Shown here in pieces: positions 33,260-40,982 of a stretch of DNA of 41,234 nucleotides. The position numbers and the translations under genes were made by a program. Every line of letters begins with the position of its first letter. Position 1 is the stretch's first letter. The notes under the pieces are model-generated. The model was not told where the DNA came from, searched no databases, and worked only from the letters and a program-made list of their open reading frames with translations. This DNA is from Acidobacteriota bacterium (GTDB taxonomy: Bacteria > Acidobacteriota > UBA4820): the NCBI GenBank assembly GCA_029559035.1, contig JAKQCT010000026.1, forward strand, positions 1 through 41,234, read 5' to 3'.

Positions 33260-33928
33260 TTAGTTTCGTAGAATGTTTATCAGGCCGTCGTCCATTCCGA
33301 TGAATTTCACCCCCATGCCCGCGGCGATCTCAGCGGAGTCGTTCCTGAGGCTGTAAACGACCTCTCCCCTCAGGGATATCGGAGACTTGAGTCCGGGCAG
33401 AAGCAGTTTGATGTTCAGCTTCGCCCCCTCGTCAGCCGGATGGTCAGTGCACAGATACATCCCGCCTTCGCTCATAGTCGCGGACCGCATTTCCCTTTCG
33501 CCGTTTCCGTCATCTACAAGGACCTTCAGAGACATCCTCGCGCGGAGATGCTGCCGCTGATGGCTGAACGACAGATGCCTCTCCATGAGGTCGTGTATGG
33601 TGCTGAAAGTCACGGGCTTCGTGAGGTATTCCGCGCAGCCGGCTTTTCGTGCAAGGAGCTTCGTTTCAGGCGTCCCGTCCACCGAGACCATCACGACCGG
33701 GATCTCCGGCGAATATTTCCTCTCGCGGACCCTCGCGCAGAACTCCATTCCGTCCATCTCCCTCATGTGCGCTTCGCAGGTCACAAGGGAAGGCCTCGAC
33801 CTTTCTATCACTGCCAGCCCCTCGTCGGCGCTGTCGACATGGGCCGCGTTGTACCCGAGGCGAAGGAGGACGTACCTCAGGAAATGGCCGAAAGTCTTCG
33901 AAGGGTCAACTATCAAAACTTTCTTCAC
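33260..33928 (-). CDS. Receiver domain fused to PilZ domain, degenerate receiver
   Basis: The 222-residue protein starts with GTG behind GAGGAGAGG. A response-regulator receiver (1-120) has IVDPS near 6-10, VSVDG at 81-85 and the Lys104 of TKP. The expected phospho-acceptor Asp in the third strand is Glu52 in TCEAHM, so phosphorylation there is unlikely. A C-terminal PilZ domain has RQHLR (125-129) but T151-M-S-E-G-G in place of the usual (D/N)xSxxG, so c-di-GMP binding may be weak or altered. PilZ-receiver proteins often tune motility, adhesion or matrix output; the neighbouring TIG protein could be a target, but this is inference. Confidence 0.8.
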   Translation of the reverse strand: MKKVLIVDPSKTFGHFLRYVLLRLGYNAAHVDSADEGLAVIERSRPSLVTCEAHMREMDGMEFCARVRERKYSPEIPVVMVSVDGTPETKLLARKAGCAEYLTKPVTFSTIHDLMERHLSFSHQRQHLRARMSLKVLVDDGNGEREMRSATMSEGGMYLCTDHPADEGAKLNIKLLLPGLKSPISLRGEVVYSLRNDSAEIAAGMGVKFIGMDDGLINILRN

Positions 33929-34043
33929 TGCCTCTCCTCTACGCAGGATGGAGATTCCCCGCCTCTTTCATAATAACACGAGGCTCGCAAATTCTCCGTT
34001 GACCCCGAATTCTTGAGGAAAAATCAGTTTACCAAGAAAGATG

Positions 34044-34112
34044 CCTTATTGCCCGCGGGAGCGGGGGAACAACGCCCCAAAGCGCCCGGTCCGATAAGGA
34101 CGCGGGTTTTTT
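34044..34112 (+). ncRNA. Candidate small RNA ending in a strong plus-strand terminator
   Basis: On the plus strand CCCG-GTCC (34085-34092) pairs with GGAC-g-CGGG (34098-34106), with one bulged base, and is followed by six T residues (34107-34112). No plus-strand gene ends here, so it is an orphan terminator. Upstream CCTTAT (34044-34049) can pair with ATAAGG (34094-34099) and CCCGCG (34052-34057) with CGCGGG (34101-34106), either of which would compete with the terminator stem. The 5' end and promoter are not clear. Confidence 0.4.
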
Positions 34113-35224
34113 CACTCGTCCCCGTCCTTTTTTTCTTCCCGCTCGAGAACATCCTTTGATCTTGACAGGACCTCCCTGGCCGCGTAAAAGGTCAGGGTCA
34201 CGGCCGTTATCGGGATGGCGAAATATAGCATCGCGGCGCTGAACGCGGGAAGGGCGTCATGGTGGGACGAGGCGAGGACGAGGTAAAGGGTGTAGGCGAA
34301 GTAGTATCCGAGCAGGAGCGCGCCTTCCTTCCTGCAGATCCTCCCGCCGGTGAAGAAGAGCGGAAGACAGGCGAGCGCCACCGATATCATCACCGGGATG
34401 TCGAACCTGAGCATGGCGGCGGAAACCTCAAGCCCCCGGGGCGCCGCGATCGCGGAAAGGCCGAGGACGGGCATGGTGTTGAAAAGGTTGCTCCCCACGA
34501 CGTTACCCACGGCTATGTCGCGCTCGCCCCTTATAGCCGCTATGACCGAAGTGACTATCTCAGGCAGGGATGTTCCCGCGGCCACCACCGTCAGGGCGAT
34601 CACAGACTCGCTGACTCCCAGAACCTTGGCGAACGATACCGCGCCGTCGACCAGCAGCCGTGAACCGACGACGAGCAGGCCCAGGCCGAATGCCGCCAGC
34701 ACGATGTTCTTCATCGTGTCAATTCTTCCCCTTCCGGCACCGGCCAGGTCCCTGGAATACTTCTCTTTTATTTCGCCGTTCTCCCTGCGCCCCTGTCGGA
34801 CGAGGATCCAGCAGTAAAGGACAAAATTGGCGACGAGGATCGCGCCGTCGATCCTGCCGATCTTCCCGTCAATGGAGAAAACGAGGACGGCGGCGGAAAC
34901 CAGTATCATCAGGGGCACGTCCAGCCTGACCAGCCGGCTCGAAACGGAAAGGGGAGCGATGAGCGCAGACAGGCCGAGGATCAGCAGAACGTTCAGGATG
35001 TTGCTTCCCACCACGTTGCCCACTGCGATGTCCGCCTGGCCGGATAACGCCGCCTTGAGGCTGACCGCGAGCTCGGGTGAACTGGTCCCGAAAGCGACCA
35101 CCGTCAGGCCGACGATCAGCGGCGAGATGCCTAGTGAAGCCGCCAGGCGGGACGACCCGCGCACTAGGCACTCCGCCCCGGCAACCAGAAGGCCCAATCC
35201 TGAAAGGAACAGAAATATCGCCAT
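34112..35224 (-). CDS. Ca2+/cation antiporter of the CaCA family (YrbG-like)
   Basis: The 370-residue membrane protein has the two inverted alpha-repeats of sodium/calcium exchangers: VVAFGTSSPELAVSL with VGNVVGSNILNV, and VVAAGTSLPEIVTSV with VGNVVGSNLFNT. A charged cytoplasmic loop rich in Lys/Arg/Glu separates the halves and the C-terminus ends in a charged tail (LEREEKKDGDE). It exchanges Ca2+ for Na+ or H+ across the inner membrane. It is a single gene; its 3' end lies at the T-run of the opposite-strand terminator. Confidence 0.9.
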   Translation of the reverse strand: MAIFLFLSGLGLLVAGAECLVRGSSRLAASLGISPLIVGLTVVAFGTSSPELAVSLKAALSGQADIAVGNVVGSNILNVLLILGLSALIAPLSVSSRLVRLDVPLMILVSAAVLVFSIDGKIGRIDGAILVANFVLYCWILVRQGRRENGEIKEKYSRDLAGAGRGRIDTMKNIVLAAFGLGLLVVGSRLLVDGAVSFAKVLGVSESVIALTVVAAGTSLPEIVTSVIAAIRGERDIAVGNVVGSNLFNTMPVLGLSAIAAPRGLEVSAAMLRFDIPVMISVALACLPLFFTGGRICRKEGALLLGYYFAYTLYLVLASSHHDALPAFSAAMLYFAIPITAVTLTFYAAREVLSRSKDVLEREEKKDGDE

Positions 35225-35338
35225 GCCGGTGTTCCTCTTTTCTCCAAAATCCCGGGCGCGCCTCCCGCCCGGAGAAAGATAACGCTACCCCATATCTCCT
35301 TTATCGTCAACAACCCGCGACAGAAGCCAGACGCACAA

Positions 35339-35401
35339 TTGACCAGGAATCAGGAGGTTTTATTGGTCACACTTGACAACATGGTCAGAAGCGACTATAT
35401 T
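35339..35401 (+). promoter_or_regulatory. Promoter and operator region of the S24 repressor operon
   Basis: TTGACA (35373-35378) and TATATT (35396-35401) are 17 bases apart, near the sigma-70 consensus. The hexamer TGACCA occurs at 35340-35345, and its inverse TGGTCA at 35364-35369 and 35382-35387, the last within the spacer. These repeated half-sites fit autoregulation by the repressor encoded next. Confidence 0.65.
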
Positions 35402-35420
35402 ATGATCGTGGAGGATGGTC

Positions 35421-36011
35421 ATGAGCGTCGGTTCGAGGATCGCCAACATAAGGCAGACGAGGGGGATATCCCAGGGAAAGCTGGCGCGGATGCTGGGTTG
35501 GGACCCGTCGAACCTGGCGAGGATAGAGAAGGGCAGAGTCAACCCGTCCCTCAGGACCGTGGAAGAGATAGCCGAAAAACTTGACATCCCCGTCTCGATG
35601 CTTCTCGACGACACCCCCGTTCCGGAACGCATCGCAGTTGTCGCCTTCGCCTCCGCCGGCGAAGCCGTCAGCTTCACCGACCAGAACTATCCGCAGGGCG
35701 GCGGGATGTACTACATCGACAGACCGCCCCTTTTCACCGACCCCAACGGCTTCGGCGTCGAGGTCTCGGGCGACAGCATGGTCCCGAAGTACGAGGACGG
35801 GCAGGTGGTGCTGGTGGACACGAGGAAAAGGCCTGCGAGCGGCGATTTCGCAGTGATCGGCCTTGTAAGCGGCGACAAGTACGTCAAGAGATACAGGGAG
35901 GCTCAGGGAGTGGTGATCCTCGAATCGGTGAATCATCTCTATCCTCCCGTTGTTATACAGAAAGAGGAAGTCAGGTTCGCCTACAAGATAGTCTGGGCGA
36001 AGGAAAGGTGA
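35421..36011 (+). CDS. CI/LexA-like repressor with HTH and S24 protease domains
   Basis: The 196-residue protein has an XRE-type helix-turn-helix at about 7-60 (SQGKLARMLGWDPSNLARIE, then NPSLRTVEEIAEKL) and an S24 serine protease domain. The expected self-cleavage bond is Ala79-Gly80, the nucleophile Ser119 is in SGDSM and the base Lys156 is in YVKRY. RecA-stimulated cleavage would free its targets. The ATG at 35421 is chosen over 35415 since GGAGG lies six bases upstream. It leads an operon with the DUF72, polymerase and perhaps DinD-like genes, so it likely controls them. Confidence 0.88.
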   Translation: MSVGSRIANIRQTRGISQGKLARMLGWDPSNLARIEKGRVNPSLRTVEEIAEKLDIPVSMLLDDTPVPERIAVVAFASAGEAVSFTDQNYPQGGGMYYIDRPPLFTDPNGFGVEVSGDSMVPKYEDGQVVLVDTRKRPASGDFAVIGLVSGDKYVKRYREAQGVVILESVNHLYPPVVIQKEEVRFAYKIVWAKER

Positions 36012-36014
36012 CGG

Positions 36015-36920
36015 ATGTTCGATAACGTCCGCGTGGGAGTCGCAGGCTGGACATATCCCGACTGGAAGGGATTCGTCTATCCGCGCAAAACGCCGCGCAA
36101 CTTCCATCCTCTTCCGTTCCTCGCGGAAACCTTCGACATCGTCGAGGTCGATTCATCCTTCTACAGGATCCCCGACCCGATCACCGCTGGGGAGTGGGCG
36201 AGAAAAGTATCGGATTTCCCGAAGTTCCGCTTCTCGGTGAAGCTCTTCCAGGGTTTCACCCACACGAGGAAAGCCTCTCTCATAGAGGAGCGCGCCTTCC
36301 ACAGGGCGATCGAGCCGCTGGTCAAGTTCGGGAAATTCTCCTCGCTTCTCGTCCAGCTTCCCTGGTCGTTCAGGAACATCCCGGAGAACAGGAAGGTGCT
36401 CGCCGACATCCTCTGCCGCTTCGCCGATTATCCCAAGGCGGTCGAGCTGAGGCACAGCTCCTGGGTGAAGATAGACATCCTTTCGTTCCTGAGGGAGCAC
36501 AACGCCACCTTCTGCAACATAGATCAGCCGGTCTTCGCCCACTCGACGGGGCCGACCGCCGCGGCGAGCGGAGAGCTTTCCTACTTTCGCTTCCACGGAA
36601 GGAATGCCGCCTCATGGTTCAAGGAGGGGGTCGGCAGGGACGAGCGCTACAACTACCTCTACTCCCATGACGAAATGGCCTCCTGGGTGGAGACGGTGAG
36701 GGACACGGCCGTCGTGGCGAACGAGGTGGCGGTCATCTTCAACAACCATTACAAGGGACAGGCGGCGGTGAACGCGCTGGAGTTCGCTCATTCCGTCAGG
36801 GAGAAGAAGGTCGCGGTCATGGAAGACCTCATCCCCCACTACCCGCGGCTTGAATCGATAACCTCGCGGCCCGTTCAGAAAACTCTTTTTGCTGGCGTAT
36901 CCTCTTCATATAACGGATAA
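36015..36920 (+). CDS. DUF72 (YecE-like) family protein
   Basis: The 301-residue protein has the DUF72 TIM-barrel pattern: RVGVAGWTYPDWKGFVYPRK near the start, then FDIVEVDSSFYRIPDP, FRFSVKLFQGFTHTRK and, near the end, VAVIFNNHYKGQAAVNALEF. Biochemical function of the family is not established. It starts three bases after the repressor and ends eight bases before the polymerase start. DUF72 genes recur near DNA-repair genes, but that link is only recalled. Confidence 0.88.
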   Translation: MFDNVRVGVAGWTYPDWKGFVYPRKTPRNFHPLPFLAETFDIVEVDSSFYRIPDPITAGEWARKVSDFPKFRFSVKLFQGFTHTRKASLIEERAFHRAIEPLVKFGKFSSLLVQLPWSFRNIPENRKVLADILCRFADYPKAVELRHSSWVKIDILSFLREHNATFCNIDQPVFAHSTGPTAAASGELSYFRFHGRNAASWFKEGVGRDERYNYLYSHDEMASWVETVRDTAVVANEVAVIFNNHYKGQAAVNALEFAHSVREKKVAVMEDLIPHYPRLESITSRPVQKTLFAGVSSSYNG

Positions 36921-36928
36921 AGGGGGAT

Positions 36929-39900
36929 GTGGTGTCTTTCCTCCCCCTTTTCCGTTCCTTTTACACCTTTTATTCGGGAACGATACCGCCTGAAAGAATA
37001 GCGGCCCTCGCGAAGCTTCACGGCTACGACCACGCGGCCATCGCCGACAGGGACGGCCTCTACGGCGCGATAAAGTTCTACAAGAGCGCGAAGGAGTGCG
37101 GCGTGAAACCGGTCATAGCCGCGGAGATCACGAGCCCCGCGGGCGGCGCACCGATTTTTCTTGTCGCCAAAGACCTCTCTGGTTACGCCTCCATCGCCAG
37201 GCTCGTCACCAGGAGGAAGCTCCACCCCGGCGAATTCGACCGCGAAAAAGAGACGGCTTACGAGGCTAAAGAAGAGAACATTTTCATCCTCTCTTCGAGC
37301 CCCGAAACGATCTATCGGCTCGTCAGAGAGGGCGCGCCGAAAAGCTCCCTGTTAATAAGGCTTTCGGGCATAAAGGAGGAGGACCGACAGGCTGAAAAGG
37401 CGAAAACCCTCTTTGATTTGCCTTTTGTCTTCGCGCCTCTCTTCGCCTTCGAGAAAGAAGAGAACCTTTCGACCCACAGGCTCCTCAGGGCGGTGAAGCA
37501 TCTTCCGCCGGAGCACGCGGCCGAAGCGGTCGCGCGCGGCGCGAAAGAGCTGGTCGAAAGGCTCGGAATGACCGAGGCTCCGCTCCTCGCGAGTGCCGAA
37601 TTGGCGGCGCGGACCGAAATCGAAATCCCCCTCTACAAGTTCATCCTGCCCCGTCCACCGCTGAAAGAAGGAGAGGTCGCCGAGGAAAAGCTGAGGGCGA
37701 CCGCCTTCGCGGGCCTCGCGAAGAAGAACAGGAAACTGACTCCCGTCTACGTGAAGAGGCTCTCCTCCGAGCTCGACATGATATGCTCCCTCGGCTTCGC
37801 CGGATATTTCCTCCTTGTGAAAGAGATCGCCGATTCGGCTTCGGCGATGGGCTTCCCCTATCTCGGCAGGGGCTCGGGCGCATCCAGCCTCGTCTCCTAC
37901 TGCCTGGGGCTAACCCACGTCGATCCGGTGAGGCACAACCTCTATTTCGAAAGGTTTTTAAATCCCGAGAGAAAGAACCTGCCGGACATAGACCTCGATT
38001 TCTCCTCCGCCGACAGGGATTTCGTCATAGAGAAAGTGATAAAGAACTACGGCGAGGAACATGTCGCGATGATATCGACACACAACTGCTTCTCGACCCG
38101 CTCGGCCTTCCGCGAGATCGGCAAGGCGCTCTCCATACCGGAAGAGGAGATCTCCGCGGTGGCAAAGGCGCTGCCGCATGTCGATATAGACCATCTCAGG
38201 AAGGCGATAAAACTGAAGCCCGAGGCGAGGAAGATCGCGTGGAAGGACGGCCCGTGGCTCAATGTCCTCTCGGTGGCGAGGCAGATAGACGGCTTCCCGA
38301 GGCATCTCTCCGTCCACTGCGGCGGCATCGTCGTCGCGCCCGTCCCGCTCACCGACAGGACCGCCCTCGAACGTTCGGCGAAAGGGGTGCCGATAACGCA
38401 GTACGACATGTTCGACATCGAGGACCTGGGGCTCGTGAAGATAGACCTTCTCGGCAACCGCTCGCTCGCGCTGATGACCGAAGCTGTCGCCACGATAAAA
38501 GAGGAGACGGGCCATGTCCCGCCGATCTTCCCCCCTGAAAAGACCTTCGACGACCCTGCGACGGTCGAAACGGTCTCCTCGGGAAAGACGATGGGCTGTT
38601 TCTACATCGAATCGCCCGGGATGAGACAGCTCCTTCAGAGACTGAACACGCGCACCTTCGAGGAGCTTACCGCCGCCTCGTCGATCATCCGTCCCGGCGT
38701 CGCCGAATCGGGGATGATGGACGCCTACATCAAGAGGTCGCGCGGAGAGGAGAAGGTGGAATACCTCCACCCCGACCTCGAAAGGCTGCTCAAGGAGACC
38801 TTCGGCGTGATGGTCTACCAGGAGGACGTGTTGAAAGTCGTGCACGAGTTCGCCGGCCTCTCGCTCGGCGAGGCCGACCTCATCAGGCGCGCGATGAGCG
38901 GCAAGTACAGGTGCCACGGCGAGATGGAGAAGCTGGGCAGGAAGTTCTTCGAGAGCGGCAGGGCGAGGAAGATAAGCGAGCATGTCCTTTCGGAGCTGTG
39001 GGAGCAGGTGCGGTCGTTCGCCGGCTACGCATTCTGCAAGGCGCACTCGGCCTCCTTCGCGCAATTATCCTTCCAGTGCACCTACCTGAAGGCGCACTAT
39101 AAAGAGCACTTCTTCCCCGCGCTCATCAACAACTGCGGCGGCTTCTATCCCACCTCGGCCTACGTCGAGGAGGCTAGAAGGAACGGCATGAAGATACTGC
39201 CGCCCGACGTGAACCTCTCGGACGACGTCTTCAGGGGAAGGAGCGGGGAGCTGAGAAGCGGCTTCTTCGTCCTCCGGGGGGTCCAGCGAAGGCTCATCGA
39301 GAGGCTTTACGAAGAACGGGGCGAGGGGCCCTTCTCGTCGTTCTCCGACCTTCTCGCGAGGCTCGAGGGGGGCTTCAAGACAAAGGAGATCGAAACGCTG
39401 ATACTGGCGGGAGCGCTCGACTCCTTCGGCCCCCACCGCGGCCACCTCCTTTCGCTCATGAGGATCTGCGAAGGGAACCCGAAAAAAGCGAAAGAGATGG
39501 AGAAAAGGGGAAGTTATCTATCTTATTACCCGCCCAAGGTTACGCCGTCGCTCCCGAAGGCACTCTGCTTCGCCGACATCGCGAAACGGGGGAAGGACCC
39601 CTTCGGCCCGCTCTCGCTCTCGGAGCTTCTCGAGGGCGAGCGCTTCGCCCTCGGCTTCTGCCCCACGGCCCACCCCTTGACGCCGATGCTTCCCTGGGCG
39701 GAGAAGACAAAGCTCGTCCTCGCGAAGGACCTCGACAAGCACCAGGGGAAGAAGGTCTCACTCTTCGGCCAGGTGGTCACCTACAAGAGGCTTCCCACCA
39801 AGAAGACGGGCGAGGGGATGGCCTTCGTCACCCTCGAAGACCCGACCGGCCTCATGGAGCTGGTCTTCTTCCCCAAAGCCTACACAAATTTCGGCGCGCT

Positions 39901-40042
39901 GATCACCCAGGGATTCCCCATCAAGGCCGAAGGCTTCGTCGGAAGGATGGACGAAGGATTGCCGGTAACAGTCAACAGCGCCGCCCTCATGCCCGCCATG
40001 CGATTGCCGAAGGCTGTGGAGTGGAGGGAAGAGGTGGCGTAG
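36929..40042 (+). CDS. dnaE2: DnaE2/ImuC-type error-prone DNA polymerase III alpha
   Basis: The 1,037-residue protein has the C-family polymerase plan: PHP domain, palm with the catalytic NLPDIDLDF motif near 350-357, fingers and thumb with GYAFCKAHSASFAQLSFQ, and a C-terminal OB fold (VSLFGQVVTYKRL). The N-terminal PHP metal ligands are lost: the usual LHxHSxYS reads LFRSFYTFYSG, and the DHDG motif reads DRDG, so it should lack proofreading through PHP. Length fits DnaE2 instead of DnaE1 (about 1,160). GTG at 36929 or 36932 is the start, after AGGGGG. It is the main enzyme of an apparent SOS cluster; no imuA/imuB is present in the window. Confidence 0.9.
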   Translation: MVSFLPLFRSFYTFYSGTIPPERIAALAKLHGYDHAAIADRDGLYGAIKFYKSAKECGVKPVIAAEITSPAGGAPIFLVAKDLSGYASIARLVTRRKLHPGEFDREKETAYEAKEENIFILSSSPETIYRLVREGAPKSSLLIRLSGIKEEDRQAEKAKTLFDLPFVFAPLFAFEKEENLSTHRLLRAVKHLPPEHAAEAVARGAKELVERLGMTEAPLLASAELAARTEIEIPLYKFILPRPPLKEGEVAEEKLRATAFAGLAKKNRKLTPVYVKRLSSELDMICSLGFAGYFLLVKEIADSASAMGFPYLGRGSGASSLVSYCLGLTHVDPVRHNLYFERFLNPERKNLPDIDLDFSSADRDFVIEKVIKNYGEEHVAMISTHNCFSTRSAFREIGKALSIPEEEISAVAKALPHVDIDHLRKAIKLKPEARKIAWKDGPWLNVLSVARQIDGFPRHLSVHCGGIVVAPVPLTDRTALERSAKGVPITQYDMFDIEDLGLVKIDLLGNRSLALMTEAVATIKEETGHVPPIFPPEKTFDDPATVETVSSGKTMGCFYIESPGMRQLLQRLNTRTFEELTAASSIIRPGVAESGMMDAYIKRSRGEEKVEYLHPDLERLLKETFGVMVYQEDVLKVVHEFAGLSLGEADLIRRAMSGKYRCHGEMEKLGRKFFESGRARKISEHVLSELWEQVRSFAGYAFCKAHSASFAQLSFQCTYLKAHYKEHFFPALINNCGGFYPTSAYVEEARRNGMKILPPDVNLSDDVFRGRSGELRSGFFVLRGVQRRLIERLYEERGEGPFSSFSDLLARLEGGFKTKEIETLILAGALDSFGPHRGHLLSLMRICEGNPKKAKEMEKRGSYLSYYPPKVTPSLPKALCFADIAKRGKDPFGPLSLSELLEGERFALGFCPTAHPLTPMLPWAEKTKLVLAKDLDKHQGKKVSLFGQVVTYKRLPTKKTGEGMAFVTLEDPTGLMELVFFPKAYTNFGALITQGFPIKAEGFVGRMDEGLPVTVNSAALMPAMRLPKAVEWREEVA

Positions 40043-40043
40043 C
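40019..40043 (+). repeat. Direct repeat, copy at the dnaE2 3' end
   Basis: The 25-base sequence at the end of dnaE2 encodes EWREEVA plus stop. An almost identical copy (23 of 25 bases, two mismatches) lies at 40956-40980. The repeat brackets the Bro-N/DinD-like gene. Confidence 0.75.
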
Positions 40044-40113
40044 GACAGCGCTGAAGAGCCGAAGTGCTGAAGCCTTGTTAGTGTAAGATATAGATGTTCA
40101 GAGGAGAGATCGA

Positions 40114-40938
40114 ATGGAAACGACCAAGATCGCGCTGTTCAAGGGAAAAAAGATAAGGAAAACACTGCATGAAAACGAATGGTGGTTCTCGGTAGTGGAT
40201 GTTGTCGAGGCGCTTACGGACAGCCTTAATCCAAGAGATTACTGGTTCAAGATGAAGGTCAGAGTTAAGGAAGAGGATGGTTTTGAACCGTCGACAATTT
40301 GTCGACAGTTGAAATTACCCGCTCCAGACGGCAAAATGCGAGAAACAGACTGTGCCAACACTGAAGGACTTTTCCGTATCATCCAATCCATTCCTTCACC
40401 TAAAGCCGAACCTTTCAAACGCTGGCTCGCGAAGGTCGGTTATGAGAGAGTACAGGAAATAGAGAACCCCGAACTTGCAGCCAAGCGCACCAGGATAATT
40501 TACAAGCTCAAAGGCTATCCCGAAGATTGGATCGAGAAGAGAATGAGGGGAATAGCCATCCGCGAAGAACTGACCGACGAATGGCAAAAAAGGGGGGCGG
40601 AAGAGGACAGGGATTACGAGATATTGACAGGCGAGATCTCCAAGGCCACTTTCGGCGTAACCCCGAACCAATACAAGAAACTCAAGGGATTAAAGCGGGA
40701 AAACTTGCGCGATCATATGGACGATTTCGAGCTGATCTTCACAATGCTCGGCGAAAGAGCGACAACCGAGATCCACAGGAATGAAGATTCCAAGGGAGTC
40801 CCCAAGCTTAAAAAAGACGCCCAGTCCGGAGGGGCGATAGCAGGCAACGCCAGAAAGGAACTTGAAAAGAAGCTGGGAAGATCCGTCGTGTCGAAAAAGA
40901 ACTTCCTTCCGGAGAAAAGAAGAAAGAATATAAAGTAA
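40114..40938 (+). CDS. Bro-N domain protein with DinD-like C-terminus
   Basis: The 274-residue protein has an N-terminal Bro-N (phage antirepressor-like) domain at about 5-105, with WWFSVVDVVEALTDS and a TEGLFRIIQSIPSPKAEPF motif. A C-terminal part at about 185-265 (YKKLKGLKRENLRDHMDDFE, then ARKELEKKLGR) resembles DinD, the SOS-induced protein of E. coli, which is also 274 residues. A GGAG ribosome site precedes the ATG. Near-identical copies of the dnaE2 tail flank it, so it may have been inserted as a cassette. A role in DNA-damage response or as an anti-recombination factor is inferred from DinD. Confidence 0.8.
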   Translation: METTKIALFKGKKIRKTLHENEWWFSVVDVVEALTDSLNPRDYWFKMKVRVKEEDGFEPSTICRQLKLPAPDGKMRETDCANTEGLFRIIQSIPSPKAEPFKRWLAKVGYERVQEIENPELAAKRTRIIYKLKGYPEDWIEKRMRGIAIREELTDEWQKRGAEEDRDYEILTGEISKATFGVTPNQYKKLKGLKRENLRDHMDDFELIFTMLGERATTEIHRNEDSKGVPKLKKDAQSGGAIAGNARKELEKKLGRSVVSKKNFLPEKRRKNIK

Positions 40939-40955
40939 GCATGCCCAAACCCGTC

Positions 40956-40980
40956 GAGTGGAAAGAAGAGGTGGCGTAGC
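40956..40980 (+). repeat. Direct repeat, second copy after the DinD-like gene
   Basis: This copy sits at the end of a short remnant (40941-40979) that reads MPKPVEWKEEVA plus stop, matching the dnaE2 tail MRLPKAVEWREEVA with one deletion and a few changes. The preserved reading frame and stop codon show it derives from a dnaE2 3' end. Confidence 0.7.
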
Positions 40981-40982
40981 TT

